Origin: Roseateles_B sp041906185
Lineage (GTDB): Bacteria > Pseudomonadota > Gammaproteobacteria > Burkholderiales > Burkholderiaceae_C
Direction of reading: 5' to 3'
Length of the DNA: 64,000 nucleotides
NCBI GenBank assembly: GCA_041906185.1
Contig: JAYRJQ010000004.1
Span: 1 to 64,000, forward strand
Made by a program: the position numbers and the translations under genes. The notes beneath the pieces are model-generated. The model worked only from the letters and a program-made list of their open reading frames with translations. It was not told where the DNA came from and made no database searches. The number at the start of each line of letters is the position of its first letter. Within the stretch, counting starts at the first letter, position 1. Below, piece after piece: positions 50,364 through 57,140 of this stretch.

Positions 50364-51569
50364 ATGCCTACCCGCCGTGCCCCGACCGCCTCTGCCAGCC
50401 CCGCCCGCAAGGCCGCGACCGCCGTGCCGAAGTCCGCGCTGAACGGCGCGTTGAACGGCGCACATGCGCCCCAACCCCGCCAGGCGCGCGCCGGGGACAC
50501 CAGCGGCAGCAGCACGCCTGAGCGCATCGCCCGACGTGTGGCCACGGACCGGGTGGAAGCGGCGCAGGCGCGGGAGCTGGAAGCGCTCAAGGACATCGCG
50601 CAGACGGGCGCGGCCGGCGGCCTGGCGAGCTCGGTGAAGAGCCTGCTGGCGGGTGCCTCGCCGGATGACGCCCAGGCCTTGCGCCAGGCGCTGCTGGCCG
50701 AGCTGCAGGAGCTGCCCGGCACCGGGCGCCATCCGGACGACGAGCTCTCGCCCAACTGGCGCCGCGGCGGCTACCCGTACAAGAACCTGATGTCCCGCAA
50801 GGCCTACGAGAAGCAGAAGTACCGCCTGCAGGTCGAGCTGCTGAAGCTGCAGGCCTGGGTGAAGGCCACGGGCGCCAAGGTGGTCATCCTCTTCGAAGGC
50901 CGGGACGCCGCGGGCAAGGGCGGCACGATCAAGCGCTTCATGGAGCACCTGAATCCTCGCGGCGCCCGGGTCGTGGCGCTGGAGAAGCCGAGCGAGGTCG
51001 AGCGCGGCCAGTGGTACTTCCAGCGCTATGTGCAGCACCTGCCGACGGCCGGCGAGATCGTCCTCTTCGACCGCAGCTGGTACAACCGCGCCGGCGTGGA
51101 GCGCGTGATGGGCTTCTGCTCCGATGCCGAGTACCAGGAGTTCATGCGCCAGGCGCCCGAGTTCGAGCGCAACCTGGCCCGCTCCGGCATGCACGTGATC
51201 AAGTTCTGGTTCTCCGTCAGCCGCGAGGAGCAGCGCCGCCGCTTCAAGGAGCGCCGGGCCCACCCGCTCAAGCAGTGGAAGCTCTCGCCCATCGATCTCG
51301 CCTCGCTGGACAAGTGGGACGACTACACGCGGGCCAAGGAGGCGATGTTCTTCCACACCGACATCGCCGAGGCGCCCTGGACCGTCGTCAAGTCCGACTG
51401 CAAGAAGCGCGCACGGCTCAACGCCATGCGCCACGTCCTGCACCAGCTCCCCTACGCCAACAAGGACCTCGACAAGATCGGCCAGCTCGACCCCCTGCTG
51501 GTCGGCCGCGCCAATGTGGTCTACGAGCGCGGCGAGAACCAGTCCGCCGCCGGCCCGGACAAGGTCTGA
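50364..51569 (+). CDS. ppk2: Polyphosphate kinase 2 (PPK2 family)
   Basis: 401 aa. PPK2 moves phosphate between polyphosphate and nucleoside di- or monophosphates. The kinase core starts near residue 130 (NWRRGGYPYKNLMSRKAYE), with Walker A FEGRDAAGKGGTIKRF (about 178-192), Walker B FDRSWYNRAG (235-244), lid EEQRRRFKERRAHPLKQWKLS and KSDCKKRARLN. Core length fits class I one-domain enzymes. The first ~125 residues are an Ala/Arg-rich extension, predicted disordered then helical, absent from many homologues. GGAG lies 7 nt before ATG 50364. An FNR-type box upstream suggests control by oxygen. Confidence 0.92.
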   Translation: MPTRRAPTASASPARKAATAVPKSALNGALNGAHAPQPRQARAGDTSGSSTPERIARRVATDRVEAAQARELEALKDIAQTGAAGGLASSVKSLLAGASPDDAQALRQALLAELQELPGTGRHPDDELSPNWRRGGYPYKNLMSRKAYEKQKYRLQVELLKLQAWVKATGAKVVILFEGRDAAGKGGTIKRFMEHLNPRGARVVALEKPSEVERGQWYFQRYVQHLPTAGEIVLFDRSWYNRAGVERVMGFCSDAEYQEFMRQAPEFERNLARSGMHVIKFWFSVSREEQRRRFKERRAHPLKQWKLSPIDLASLDKWDDYTRAKEAMFFHTDIAEAPWTVVKSDCKKRARLNAMRHVLHQLPYANKDLDKIGQLDPLLVGRANVVYERGENQSAAGPDKV

Positions 51570-51867
51570 AGGAAATCACTTGTAACGTTAGTGTCAACGC
51601 GCAGCGCCCTCGTGCTGCGAGTGAAGGCGCACGCGGGCGGAGCGCAGGATCGCCCCTTCGTGACCCCGCGCGCCCTGCGCAAAGGCTCCCCATGCGGCGC
51701 AACCAGCGCCCCCGCGGAGCGTGCGGATCCGGCTCCGCCGGTCCGCCATGCTCGCCTCCCTGCGGGGCTGGCGAAGCCATTAGGGGGGGATGAGCGGATC
51801 GCCTGCCCCGGTGTGGGGATATGTCGACGGGTATGATCGATCGCCTCGACTCCCGCCGCCCTGCACC
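51570..51867. other. Intergenic region after ppk2
   Basis: 298 nt. It starts with TTGTAACGTTAGTGTCAA (51580-51597), a partial inverted repeat of the kind bound by MerR-family regulators, then a short CGCAGC/GCTGCG hairpin without a T-run, GC-rich sequence with no coding sign, and a TATGAT -10-like box (51832-51837) ahead of the next gene. No RNA gene recognised. Confidence 0.4.
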
Positions 51868-52803
51868 ATGGAAACTGTCTTGCCGCAAGAGGTCAGCGCC
51901 GATGCGCTTCGCGTCCGCGAACGTGCGCTCGGCAGCCTCGGTCCAGGGGACTGGGCCGCGCAGGTGACCGCCTTCATCGAGCAGTTCTCGACGGTCGGCC
52001 CGATGGACCACTACGGGCACGTGCCGGCTGCAGCCGAGGCCAACCTCGAGGCGGTGCGCAAGGCGGGCGGTCCGCAGGCCGTCACGCCCTTCCTGCAGGC
52101 GGCGCTCGCCGGTGCCATCGCCCGGAGTCTCGACAGCGGTGCCGTGGCGGCGCTGCCGCCGAGAGTCCGTGGCCATCAGCTTCGGCAGTTCCAGCGCATC
52201 CTGCGGGAGCTGGTGCCCGAGGGCCCGGCGCTTGGCACCGACCAGGACGTGTTCCGCAAAGACATGGGCCTGGCGACCCTGCGGCTGATGGCCGCGGCCG
52301 CCCAGCTGATCGACCTGCGCTGTGGCGTGCCCCGCTCGCTGATGACGCGCCAGGACTGGAGCACGGCCGCGAAGGGCCTGCTCACCTTCGCGCAGCTTGG
52401 CGGCTTCAAACCCTACATGCAGATCCACACGCACAAGTCCTACCTCGATGAATTCAACGAGGACGGCTGGGCGGAGTGCTACCGCTGCTGCGCCGAGCTG
52501 TGCACGGCGCATCCCGAGCTCCTGGGCATGTTCGGCAGCAGCTGGTTCTATGACCCGGTGGTCATGGACATCAGCCCGCGCCTGGCCTACCTCCAGTCGG
52601 TGCCCCGCGAGGGCGGCGCCCACCTCTGGTACTTCGCCACCGGGGGCGATTCCATCGGCAATGCCACAGCCACGTCACCGAGCCGGCGCAAGCTGTACGA
52701 AGAAGGCCGGTACCTGCCCAAGTCCTACATGATGGTCTGGGGGCGCGAGGCCCTCATCCAGTGGGCGCGGCGCGATGCCGCTGCCCCACCGGCGACGCCC
52801 TGA
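51868..52803 (+). CDS. Unknown protein next to a polysaccharide deacetylase
   Basis: 311 aa, not recognised. No signal peptide or membrane helix. Mostly helical in the first 170 residues (PMDHYGHVPAAAEANLEAVRK, VRGHQLRQFQRILRELVPEG, DMGLATLRLMAAAAQLIDL), then an alpha/beta part rich in aromatic residues (YMQIHTHKSYLDEFNEDGW, FGSSWFYDPVVMDISPRLAYL, HLWYFATGGDSIGNATATS) ending in a YMMVWGREALIQWA helix. His and Asp residues in the HTHKSYLDEF and FYDP segments could form a site. ATG 51868 follows a TATGAT -10-like box. The deacetylase starts 45 nt downstream, suggesting a joint role in envelope or capsule polysaccharide. Confidence 0.6.
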   Translation: METVLPQEVSADALRVRERALGSLGPGDWAAQVTAFIEQFSTVGPMDHYGHVPAAAEANLEAVRKAGGPQAVTPFLQAALAGAIARSLDSGAVAALPPRVRGHQLRQFQRILRELVPEGPALGTDQDVFRKDMGLATLRLMAAAAQLIDLRCGVPRSLMTRQDWSTAAKGLLTFAQLGGFKPYMQIHTHKSYLDEFNEDGWAECYRCCAELCTAHPELLGMFGSSWFYDPVVMDISPRLAYLQSVPREGGAHLWYFATGGDSIGNATATSPSRRKLYEEGRYLPKSYMMVWGREALIQWARRDAAAPPATP

Positions 52804-52848
52804 GTGCCTGAGGCCCCACCGGCCCGACATCCCTTTCCCGCCACGTCC

Positions 52849-53895
52849 ATGAATCCTGCCAAGCGCCTTGTCTACGGTGCCGCCCGCGCGCTCGGGCTGT
52901 TTGCGCTCGCGCGCCGTCTTACACGCCACCGGGTGCGCATCCTCTGCTTCCACGGCGGCAACCTCGGGGACGAGTACCGCTTCAATCCGCTGCTGTTCTG
53001 CACGGGCGAGCACCTGGCCCGGCGTCTGGCCTGGATGGATGACCACGGCTTCAGCTGGGTGAGCCTGCCCTCGGCCACGGACATGCTCAAGGGCACGGCT
53101 CCGCGGCCGCGCCTGCCGGTGGTGCTCACCTTCGACGATGGCTGGTATTCCACCGCCCAGGTCCTGGGCCCGGTGGTGGCACGCCATCGGGTGCCGGCCG
53201 TGCTCTACCTGTGCACGAGCCACTTCCAGCGCGGCGAGCCCGTGCCGGATGTCAGCATGGCCTATCTGGTGTGGAAGGCCGGCGCGCGCGTCGTGCACCT
53301 GGACGGCGTCGATCCGTCGCTCGATGGCCGCTACGAGCTGGCCGATCCCTCATCGCGCAAGGACTTCCTGGCCCGCACCATCCGCTGGGTCCGCGAGGCA
53401 GCCGCGGGCGACGTCAGCGCGCGGCTGGACCTGCTGGCCGGTGCGCTGGGCCTCGGTCCCGAGGCGCTGGACCTCGCCAGCCGCCGCTTCAGCTATGTGG
53501 ATGGCCACGAGCTCCAGGCCCTGCGCGCGCAGGGCTGGTCCATCGAGCTGCACGGCCACGAACACCGCTATCCCGCCGGCGACCCGGCCGCCCTGGCGCA
53601 GGACCTGCAGCGCTGCCAGGCGGTCTTCGCCTCGCAGTCGCTGCCTCCGGGGCGGCACTATTGCTACCCCAGCGGCAACCACGACGCCGCGGCGCATGGC
53701 CTCATGACACAGCACGGCGTGGATACCGCCACCACCTGCCTGCCCGGCCTGTGCCCGGAGGGCGATGCCCGCGCGCTGCACTACCTGCCACGCTTCCTGG
53801 ACGGCGCGAACATCCCGCAGCTGGTCTTCGAGGCCGAGATGAGCGGCTTTGCCGACGGCGTGCGCTGGCTGGCGCGCCTGGGCCGGCGCGCCTGA
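52849..53895 (+). CDS. Polysaccharide deacetylase (NodB-type)
   Basis: 348 aa. NodB/CE4 domain: VVLTFDDGWYS (catalytic Asp and metal Asp, about 94-101), the His motif in LHGHEHRYP (about 235-243; the usual H-x3-H is H-x-H-x-H here) and the late YPSGNHDAAAHGLM block. Removes N- or O-acetyl groups from a glycan. No clear signal peptide, though the first ~25 residues are basic and mildly hydrophobic (RLVYGAARALGLFALARRL) and may be a membrane anchor. Similar proteins sit in exopolysaccharide loci. ATG 52849 lacks a strong ribosome site. Confidence 0.85.
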   Translation: MNPAKRLVYGAARALGLFALARRLTRHRVRILCFHGGNLGDEYRFNPLLFCTGEHLARRLAWMDDHGFSWVSLPSATDMLKGTAPRPRLPVVLTFDDGWYSTAQVLGPVVARHRVPAVLYLCTSHFQRGEPVPDVSMAYLVWKAGARVVHLDGVDPSLDGRYELADPSSRKDFLARTIRWVREAAAGDVSARLDLLAGALGLGPEALDLASRRFSYVDGHELQALRAQGWSIELHGHEHRYPAGDPAALAQDLQRCQAVFASQSLPPGRHYCYPSGNHDAAAHGLMTQHGVDTATTCLPGLCPEGDARALHYLPRFLDGANIPQLVFEAEMSGFADGVRWLARLGRRA

Positions 53896-53911
53896 GCCGC
53901 CGGAGCGGGCT

Positions 53912-53932
53912 GGCGGGCCGGGGCGGCCCGCC
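53912..53932. terminator. GC-rich hairpin between convergent genes
   Basis: GGCGGGCC/GGCCCGCC, a perfect 8-bp stem with a 5-nt loop, lies between the convergent deacetylase and metW genes. There is no T-run on either side, so it may act as a weak two-way stop or RNA end protector. Confidence 0.4.
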
Positions 53933-53957
53933 CGGTTGCGCCGGCGTCCGCCGACGC

Positions 53958-54539
53958 TCAGCCGCGGTCGAACTTGAAGACGGCCATGCTGGCCATCAGG
54001 TTCGGCCAGCGCCGCACGACCTGACCGTCCTGCACGCCGAAGCTGTCGAGCAGTCGCAGCCGGTTCTTGCGCGCCAGGATCTCGAAGTCGGCATAGGTGC
54101 CCACGCGGATGTTGGGCGTGTCGTACCACTCGTAGGGCAGGGTCCGCGTGACGGGCATGCGGCCGGCCAGCACCTGCAGGCGGTTGGGCCAGTGCGCGAA
54201 GTTGGGGAAGCTCACGATGCCCACCCGGCCCACGCGAGCCGTCTCGCGCAGCATGGCCTCGGCATTGCGCAGGTGCTGCAGGGTCTCGAGCTGCAGCACG
54301 ACGTCGAAGCTCTGGTCCTCGAAGACGGACAGGCCTTCTTCCAGGTTCAGCTGGATCACGTTCACGCCGCGCCGTGCGCAGGCCAGCACATTGGCATCGG
54401 ACAGCTCGACGCCATAGCCCGTGCAGCCGCGCTTCTCCTGCAGCCAGGCCAGCAGCTCGCCCGTGCCGCAGCCCAGGTCCAGCACGCGGGAGCCTTCGGG
54501 CACCAGGGCGGCGATGGTCTCGATCAGGGGGGTGCTCAT
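53958..54539 (-). CDS. metW: Methionine biosynthesis protein MetW
   Basis: 193 aa, usual size. Class I SAM-dependent methyltransferase-like fold: SRVLDLGCGTGELLAWL (about 18-34), ELSDANVLACARRGVNV, SFDVVLQLETLQHL and the MetW-type LPYEWYDTPNIRVGTYADFE. MetW works with MetX in acylating homoserine in many proteobacteria and helps MetX activity. Its ATG shares a base with the metX stop (TGATG), so the pair is coupled. Confidence 0.94.
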   Translation of the reverse strand: MSTPLIETIAALVPEGSRVLDLGCGTGELLAWLQEKRGCTGYGVELSDANVLACARRGVNVIQLNLEEGLSVFEDQSFDVVLQLETLQHLRNAEAMLRETARVGRVGIVSFPNFAHWPNRLQVLAGRMPVTRTLPYEWYDTPNIRVGTYADFEILARKNRLRLLDSFGVQDGQVVRRWPNLMASMAVFKFDRG

Positions 54540-55675
54540 CAGCGGAACTCCTTGGCGATGCGCTCGAAGTAGGCGCGCAGCACGCCGTGGTAGCGAGGGT
54601 CCTCCAGCAGGAAGGCGTCGTGGCCGTGCGGGGCGTCGATCTCGGCGTAGGAGACGTCGCGGCGGTTGTCCACGAGCGCCTTGACGATCTCGCGCGAGCG
54701 GGCCGGCGAGAAGCGCCAGTCGGTCGTGAAGCTGGCCAGCAGGTATTTGCAGCGGCTGCTGGCGAAGGTGCGGGAGAGGTCCCCGCCGTGCTCGCGGGCC
54801 GGGTCGAAGTAGTCCAGCGCGCGGGTGATCAGCAGGTAGGTGTTGGCGTCGAAGTACTCGCTGAACTTGTCACCCTGGTGGCGCAGGTAGCTCTCGATCT
54901 GGAACTCGATGTCCTGGGTGCTGTAGCCCAGCTCGGCGGCGCGGAGCTCCCGGCCGAACTTCTGCTCCATGACGTCGTCGCTGAGGTAGGTGATGTGCCC
55001 GATCATGCGGGCCACGCGCAGGCCGCGCTTGGGGATGGCGCCGTGCTCGTAGAAGAAGCCGCCGTGGAAGTCCGGGTCAGTGACGATGGCGCGGCGCGCC
55101 ACCTCGTTGAAGGCGATGTTCTGCGCCGACAGGCTGGGCGCCGTCGCGATGGCGATGCAGTGCCGCATGCGCTCCGGGTAGCGCAGGGACCAGTCCAGCG
55201 CCTGCATGCCGCCCAGCGAGCCGCCCAGCACGGCGGCCAGCTGCGTGATGCCGAGGGCGTCGAGCACGCGGGCCTGGGCGTCCACCCAGTCGTGCACGGT
55301 GACGACGGGGAAGTCCGCGCCGTAGATGCGGCCGGTGTCCGGGTTCGTGTGCATCGGGCCCGTGGAGCCGAAACAGGAGCCGAGGTTGTTGATGCCGATG
55401 ACGAAGAAGCGGTCGGTGTCCAGCGGCTTGCCGGGGCCGACGAGGTTGTCCCACCAGCCTTCGCTCTTGTCCTGCCCGGCGTAGGTGCCGGCGACGTGGT
55501 GGCTGGCGTTCAGCGCGTGGCAGACGAGCACCGCATTGGACTTGTCGGCATTGAGCTGGCCGTAGGTCTCGTAGACCAGCTCGTAGTCGCGGATCCGGGC
55601 GCCGCTGCGCAGGGGCAGGGGCGTCTCGAAGCGCATGCGCTGGGGCTGGACATCGCCCACCGATGCTGTGGCCAT
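54539..55675 (-). CDS. metX: Homoserine O-acyltransferase MetX
   Basis: 378 aa. First committed step of methionine synthesis: acylation of homoserine with acetyl-CoA or succinyl-CoA (the betaproteobacterial enzymes are often succinyl-specific; not decidable by eye). Alpha/beta-hydrolase fold with nucleophile GGSLGGMQALDW (Ser153), NNLGSCFGSTGP, Asp in FTTDWRFSP and His in DAPHGHDAFL. GGAGAG lies 7 nt before ATG 55675. Translation and transcription are preceded by a SAM-II riboswitch and terminator, matching its product pathway. Confidence 0.95.
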   Translation of the reverse strand: MATASVGDVQPQRMRFETPLPLRSGARIRDYELVYETYGQLNADKSNAVLVCHALNASHHVAGTYAGQDKSEGWWDNLVGPGKPLDTDRFFVIGINNLGSCFGSTGPMHTNPDTGRIYGADFPVVTVHDWVDAQARVLDALGITQLAAVLGGSLGGMQALDWSLRYPERMRHCIAIATAPSLSAQNIAFNEVARRAIVTDPDFHGGFFYEHGAIPKRGLRVARMIGHITYLSDDVMEQKFGRELRAAELGYSTQDIEFQIESYLRHQGDKFSEYFDANTYLLITRALDYFDPAREHGGDLSRTFASSRCKYLLASFTTDWRFSPARSREIVKALVDNRRDVSYAEIDAPHGHDAFLLEDPRYHGVLRAYFERIAKEFR

Positions 55676-55680
55676 CTGGA

Positions 55681-55728
55681 CTCTCCAAAAACAAAAACCG
55701 GCTCCGCGAAAGGTGCGGACGCCGGTTT
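55681..55728 (-). terminator. Riboswitch-linked intrinsic terminator before metX
   Basis: Arms 55695-55707 and 55715-55728 form a 13-bp stem (AAACCGGC-TCCGC with one bulged base) and a 7-nt loop; on the minus strand it runs straight into TTTTTG and TTTTT. It begins 10 nt after the SAM-II aptamer and ends at the metX ribosome site, so it is placed to stop transcription before metX. Confidence 0.8.
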
Positions 55729-55737
55729 GCAGGAGCG

Positions 55738-55790
55738 CCCCTCTTTAGCGGAATTTATTGAGCGCCCGCAATTCGGAACAAATCGGCGCT
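55738..55790 (-). promoter_or_regulatory. SAM-II riboswitch
   Basis: The minus strand reads AGCGCC-GATTT-...-CCGAATTGC-GGGCGCT-CAATAAAT-...-GCTAAAGAGGGG. Compared with the known SAM-II aptamer (GCGCUGAUUU..CCGUAUUGCAAGCGC..GAUAAAU..GCUAAAAAGGG), every conserved block is present in order and spacing. P1 is AGCGCC/GGCGCT (6 bp). It binds S-adenosylmethionine through an H-type pseudoknot and lowers expression of methionine genes. Position directly before metX-metW fits. Confidence 0.93.
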
Positions 55791-55799
55791 GTGCGGCGG

Positions 55800-55805
55800 A
55801 TTATA
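55800..55805 (-). promoter_or_regulatory. -10 element TATAAT of the metX riboswitch transcript
   Basis: A perfect TATAAT on the minus strand lies 10 nt before the first base of the SAM-II aptamer, so the RNA would start almost at the aptamer. It overlaps the stop codon (TAA) of the upstream binding-protein gene. No good -35 is seen at 16-18 nt. Confidence 0.65.
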
Positions 55806-56613
55806 GGCCGGGCCCCTGCAGCACGCCGATGCGCTGCAGCAGGCGCTGGTGCTCGCCGTCGCGACGGAGCTTCTCGAAGGCCTCGAGCAGCGGCTGGATC
55901 TCGCGGTCGGTGAGGTCCGGGCTGCCCACCAGCCAGATCTCGGTCTGGTCGAAGCTGGGCCCGATGACCCAGTCCTGCGGCGCCCTGCCGGCCGCTTGCA
56001 GCGCGGCCATCACCACGGGCACCGCGCCGTACATCAGGCCGGCGCTGCCCTCGTCCATGCGGCGCAGGATGTGCTCGTAGCCGGCCTCCTGCGACACATG
56101 GCGGAAGCCGCGCTTGAGCAGGCTGTCGCTGCTGAGCGCCCCGCGCAGCGTGAGCACCTTGGCGCTGCGCGCACGGGCCTCGTCGATGCCGTCCGGCCAG
56201 CGGCTGCGGGGGCCGATGAGGGCGTAGCGGTGGGTGTACAGCGGCACGAGCCAGCGGTAGAGCAGCTCGCGGTCGGGCGTGAGGGCCAGCGGGGCCATGA
56301 GCACGTGGTGGCCGGTGCGGGCCATCAGCGTGGCGCGGGCGAAAGGGTAGAAGTGCGGCTGCAGGTCCCAGCCGGCGAGCCCGCACAGCTGCACGAGGAA
56401 GTCGCCCAGCGGCCCGGGGGCATCGCGGCCCTGCGGGCTGATCACGGCCGGGAAGTCGGCGGTGACCAGTTCCATGGCGCCGGCCGGTGCCGTCAGCAGG
56501 GACCCGGCGAGCGCGCAGCCCGCGGCCAGGCGTCGGGCCAGTCGGTGGACGAGGCCATGTCCCGGGCGAGTGCGGGGCGACGGCGGGCGGGGAGGGCGGG
56601 GCGAGGAAGGCAT
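55801..56613 (-). CDS. Periplasmic solute-binding-like protein (SBP family 3 type)
   Basis: 270 aa. Signal peptide about 15-45 after a basic Pro/Arg start (RLAAGCALAGSLLTAPAGA), then two lobes of a type II periplasmic-binding fold: ELVTADFPAVISPQG, DFLVQLCGLAGWDLQPHFYPFARA, hinge, GSAGLMYGAVPVVMAAL, WLVGSPDLTDREIQPLLEAFEKL. Similar proteins are listed as 'transporter substrate-binding domain-containing'. No transport or kinase gene adjoins, so it is an orphan binding protein of unknown ligand. ATG 56613 is the start that gives a signal peptide. Its stop overlaps the metX promoter. Confidence 0.75.
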   Translation of the reverse strand: MPSSPRPPRPPSPRTRPGHGLVHRLARRLAAGCALAGSLLTAPAGAMELVTADFPAVISPQGRDAPGPLGDFLVQLCGLAGWDLQPHFYPFARATLMARTGHHVLMAPLALTPDRELLYRWLVPLYTHRYALIGPRSRWPDGIDEARARSAKVLTLRGALSSDSLLKRGFRHVSQEAGYEHILRRMDEGSAGLMYGAVPVVMAALQAAGRAPQDWVIGPSFDQTEIWLVGSPDLTDREIQPLLEAFEKLRRDGEHQRLLQRIGVLQGPGL

Positions 56614-56756
56614 GCCGGCATCTGCAGTGCGAGTCCGCGATCCGGGCATTGGAACCCAGTGCCGCCCGCTCCTGCAAGCGCAAAGGCGGGGGCCCGGTGG
56701 GGGATGGCGCCGGGGAGGCGCGGTCGAGACAGGGGCGGGCAGCGCCGCCCCGAAGC

Positions 56757-57122
56757 TCAGTCTTCCTGCTTGGACCCGGGCAGGGCGGCCGTGAGGCCCA
56801 AGAGGCCGGCGACGATCAGCACGTACCAGATCGAGGCCGTGGCTTCCAGCGCCAGCACGCCGGCACTGGACAGCACCAGCAGCGCCGCCGCGCTGCCGGC
56901 CAGCAGCAGCAGGGCGGCCCCGGCGGCGCGGGTGACCAGCAGGCTCTGGTCCTTGCGCGCGGCCATGGCGAAGAGCACATAGCCCAGCAGGCTGAAGAGC
57001 GGGAAGAAGACCCACAGGGCCGTGCCGGCGGTGATCGGGGCCACGTGCAGCGGCTCGGCCAGCAGGGCGGCCCCGCTGAAGAGGCCCAGCAGCAGCAGGA
57101 AGGCGGCGGCGATGCGCATCAT
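56757..57122 (-). CDS. Small membrane protein, four helices
   Basis: 121 aa, not recognised. Four hydrophobic helices (AAAFLLLLGLFSGAALL, LWVFFPLFSLLGYVLFAMA, AAGAALLLLAGSAAALLVLSS, WYVLIVAGLLGLTAALPG) with short loops and a charged GSKQED tail, likely an inner-membrane protein of no known motif. Two ATG codons in a row begin it; GAGGAG lies 6 nt before 57122. It starts 18 nt after sppA on the same strand, so it is probably in one operon with that protease. Confidence 0.65.
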   Translation of the reverse strand: MMRIAAAFLLLLGLFSGAALLAEPLHVAPITAGTALWVFFPLFSLLGYVLFAMAARKDQSLLVTRAAGAALLLLAGSAAALLVLSSAGVLALEATASIWYVLIVAGLLGLTAALPGSKQED

Positions 57123-57140
57123 GTCAGGCTCCTCGGTGGA

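Noticed and set aside
53912..53932. The GC-rich hairpin as a true rho-independent terminator
   Set aside because: No T-run follows on either strand. Kept only as a low-confidence hairpin.
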